6,054 nucleotides of DNA from an uncultured Devosia sp. GTDB taxonomy: Bacteria > Pseudomonadota > Alphaproteobacteria > Rhizobiales > Devosiaceae. The translations under genes were made by a program, and so were the position numbers. The stretch's first letter is position 1. Each line of letters begins with the position of its first letter. The stretch covers positions 1-6,054 of the forward strand of contig CAMLOA010000140.1 in NCBI GenBank assembly GCA_946481445.1, read 5' to 3'. A model generated the notes under the pieces. The model had not been told where the DNA came from, did no database searches, and worked only from the letters and a program-made list of their open reading frames with translations. Positions 5,641 to 6,054 of the stretch are shown here, piece after piece.

Positions 5641-6054
5641 ATGGACCTGCCGGCGGGCCATATCCTCATCCTTTCCGGTCCGCCCGGCTCGGGCAAGACC
5701 ACGACGGCCGCTGCGCTGGCGCACCGGCCCGGCGGGCCCAAGGTGCACCTTCATACCGACGACTACTGGGGCAATATCAAGCATGGGCTGATCGCGCCCT
5801 GGCTGCCCGAATCGGACGGGCAGAACCGCATGATCGCCAGCATTGCCGCCAGCGTGGCCGGGCAATATGCGCGGCACGGCTATTTCGTGGCTGCAGACGG
5901 CGTGGTGCGGCCCTGGTGGCTGCCCTGGTTCGCCGACCTGGGCGTGCCGGTGCATTACGTGGTGCTGCGGCCCAGCATGGACGAGGCGGTGGCGCGCTGC
6001 CTGGCGCGCGGCGGCGACAGCCTCACCGACCCGGTGGTGGTGGCCGACCTGCAT
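5641..6054 (+). CDS. P-loop kinase-like protein (AAA/zeta-toxin-like ATPase), 3' end outside window
   Basis: An open frame of 138 codons runs from ATG at 5641 to the window edge with no stop. The protein begins with a hydrophobic strand and a Walker A motif GPPGSGKT at residues 13-20, followed by HTDDYWG at 38-44, where Asp40/Asp41 sit as in small-molecule kinases of the P-loop class (zeta toxin, uridine kinase and chloramphenicol phosphotransferase relatives). A later VHYVVLRPSMDEAVARC stretch resembles the strand-helix before the lid in the same fold. It probably phosphorylates a small molecule; the substrate is unknown and the lid and C-terminus are missing. Annotation pipelines usually call such proteins AAA family ATPase or zeta toxin family, but no antitoxin gene precedes it, so a toxin role is not supported. 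It starts 14 nt after the GST stop, in the same direction, hence a likely operon member. The Shine-Dalgarno is weak. Confidence 0.85.
   Translation, partial: MDLPAGHILILSGPPGSGKTTTAAALAHRPGGPKVHLHTDDYWGNIKHGLIAPWLPESDGQNRMIASIAASVAGQYARHGYFVAADGVVRPWWLPWFADLGVPVHYVVLRPSMDEAVARCLARGGDSLTDPVVVADLH

Noticed and set aside
5599..6054. Minus-strand open frame at the right edge
   Set aside because: The plus strand encodes a protein with Walker A and kinase-like motifs across the same bases; the minus-strand translation is His/Pro/Gly-rich and featureless.
5641..6054. Zeta-type toxin-antitoxin module
   Set aside because: The kinase-like protein has the general fold features, but no small antitoxin gene lies upstream: the preceding gene is a GST 14 nt away.

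Overview
The window is high-GC DNA from an alphaproteobacterium, most likely Hyphomicrobiales (a Devosia-like genome is my best guess, at low confidence). The evidence is strong GC bias at third codon positions, the protein styles (long-form IlvD, an alphaproteobacterial ComF, DUF1178), and the leftward gene order comF - grxC - nitrilase-like amidase - DUF1178, which I remember as common in that class. It looks like ordinary chromosomal housekeeping DNA. I see no phage, transposon, CRISPR or RNA gene.

Layout. (1) Positions 1-1093, plus strand: the 3' part of ilvD (dihydroxy-acid dehydratase, branched-chain amino acid synthesis), cut by the window edge. (2) Positions 1094-1296: a gene-free gap between convergent genes, holding four consecutive inverted repeats. 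(3) Positions 1297 to about 4097, minus strand: a five-gene leftward cluster, read in order comF, grxC, a Nit1-type carbon-nitrogen hydrolase, a DUF1178 protein and an MmcQ/YjbR protein. Gaps are 37, 42 and 62 nt, and the last pair overlaps by 4 nt. Three of the five genes appear to start on TTG or GTG, each behind a recognisable Shine-Dalgarno sequence. (4) About 4098-4139: a very short divergent intergenic stretch. (5) Positions 4140-6054, plus strand: a second operon with a methyltransferase-fold protein of the NDUFAF5 type, a glutathione S-transferase family protein (4-nt ATGA overlap), and a P-loop kinase-like protein starting 14 nt later and running off the right edge.

How the genes may work together. 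A glutathione theme links the two divergent operons: glutaredoxin uses glutathione, Nit1-type amidases remove deaminated glutathione, and a GST-fold protein sits on the other side. The methyltransferase-fold protein lacks a recognisable glycine-rich SAM motif although the rest of the family signature is intact. These two points are the most worth following up. Nothing here amounts to a clearly new system.
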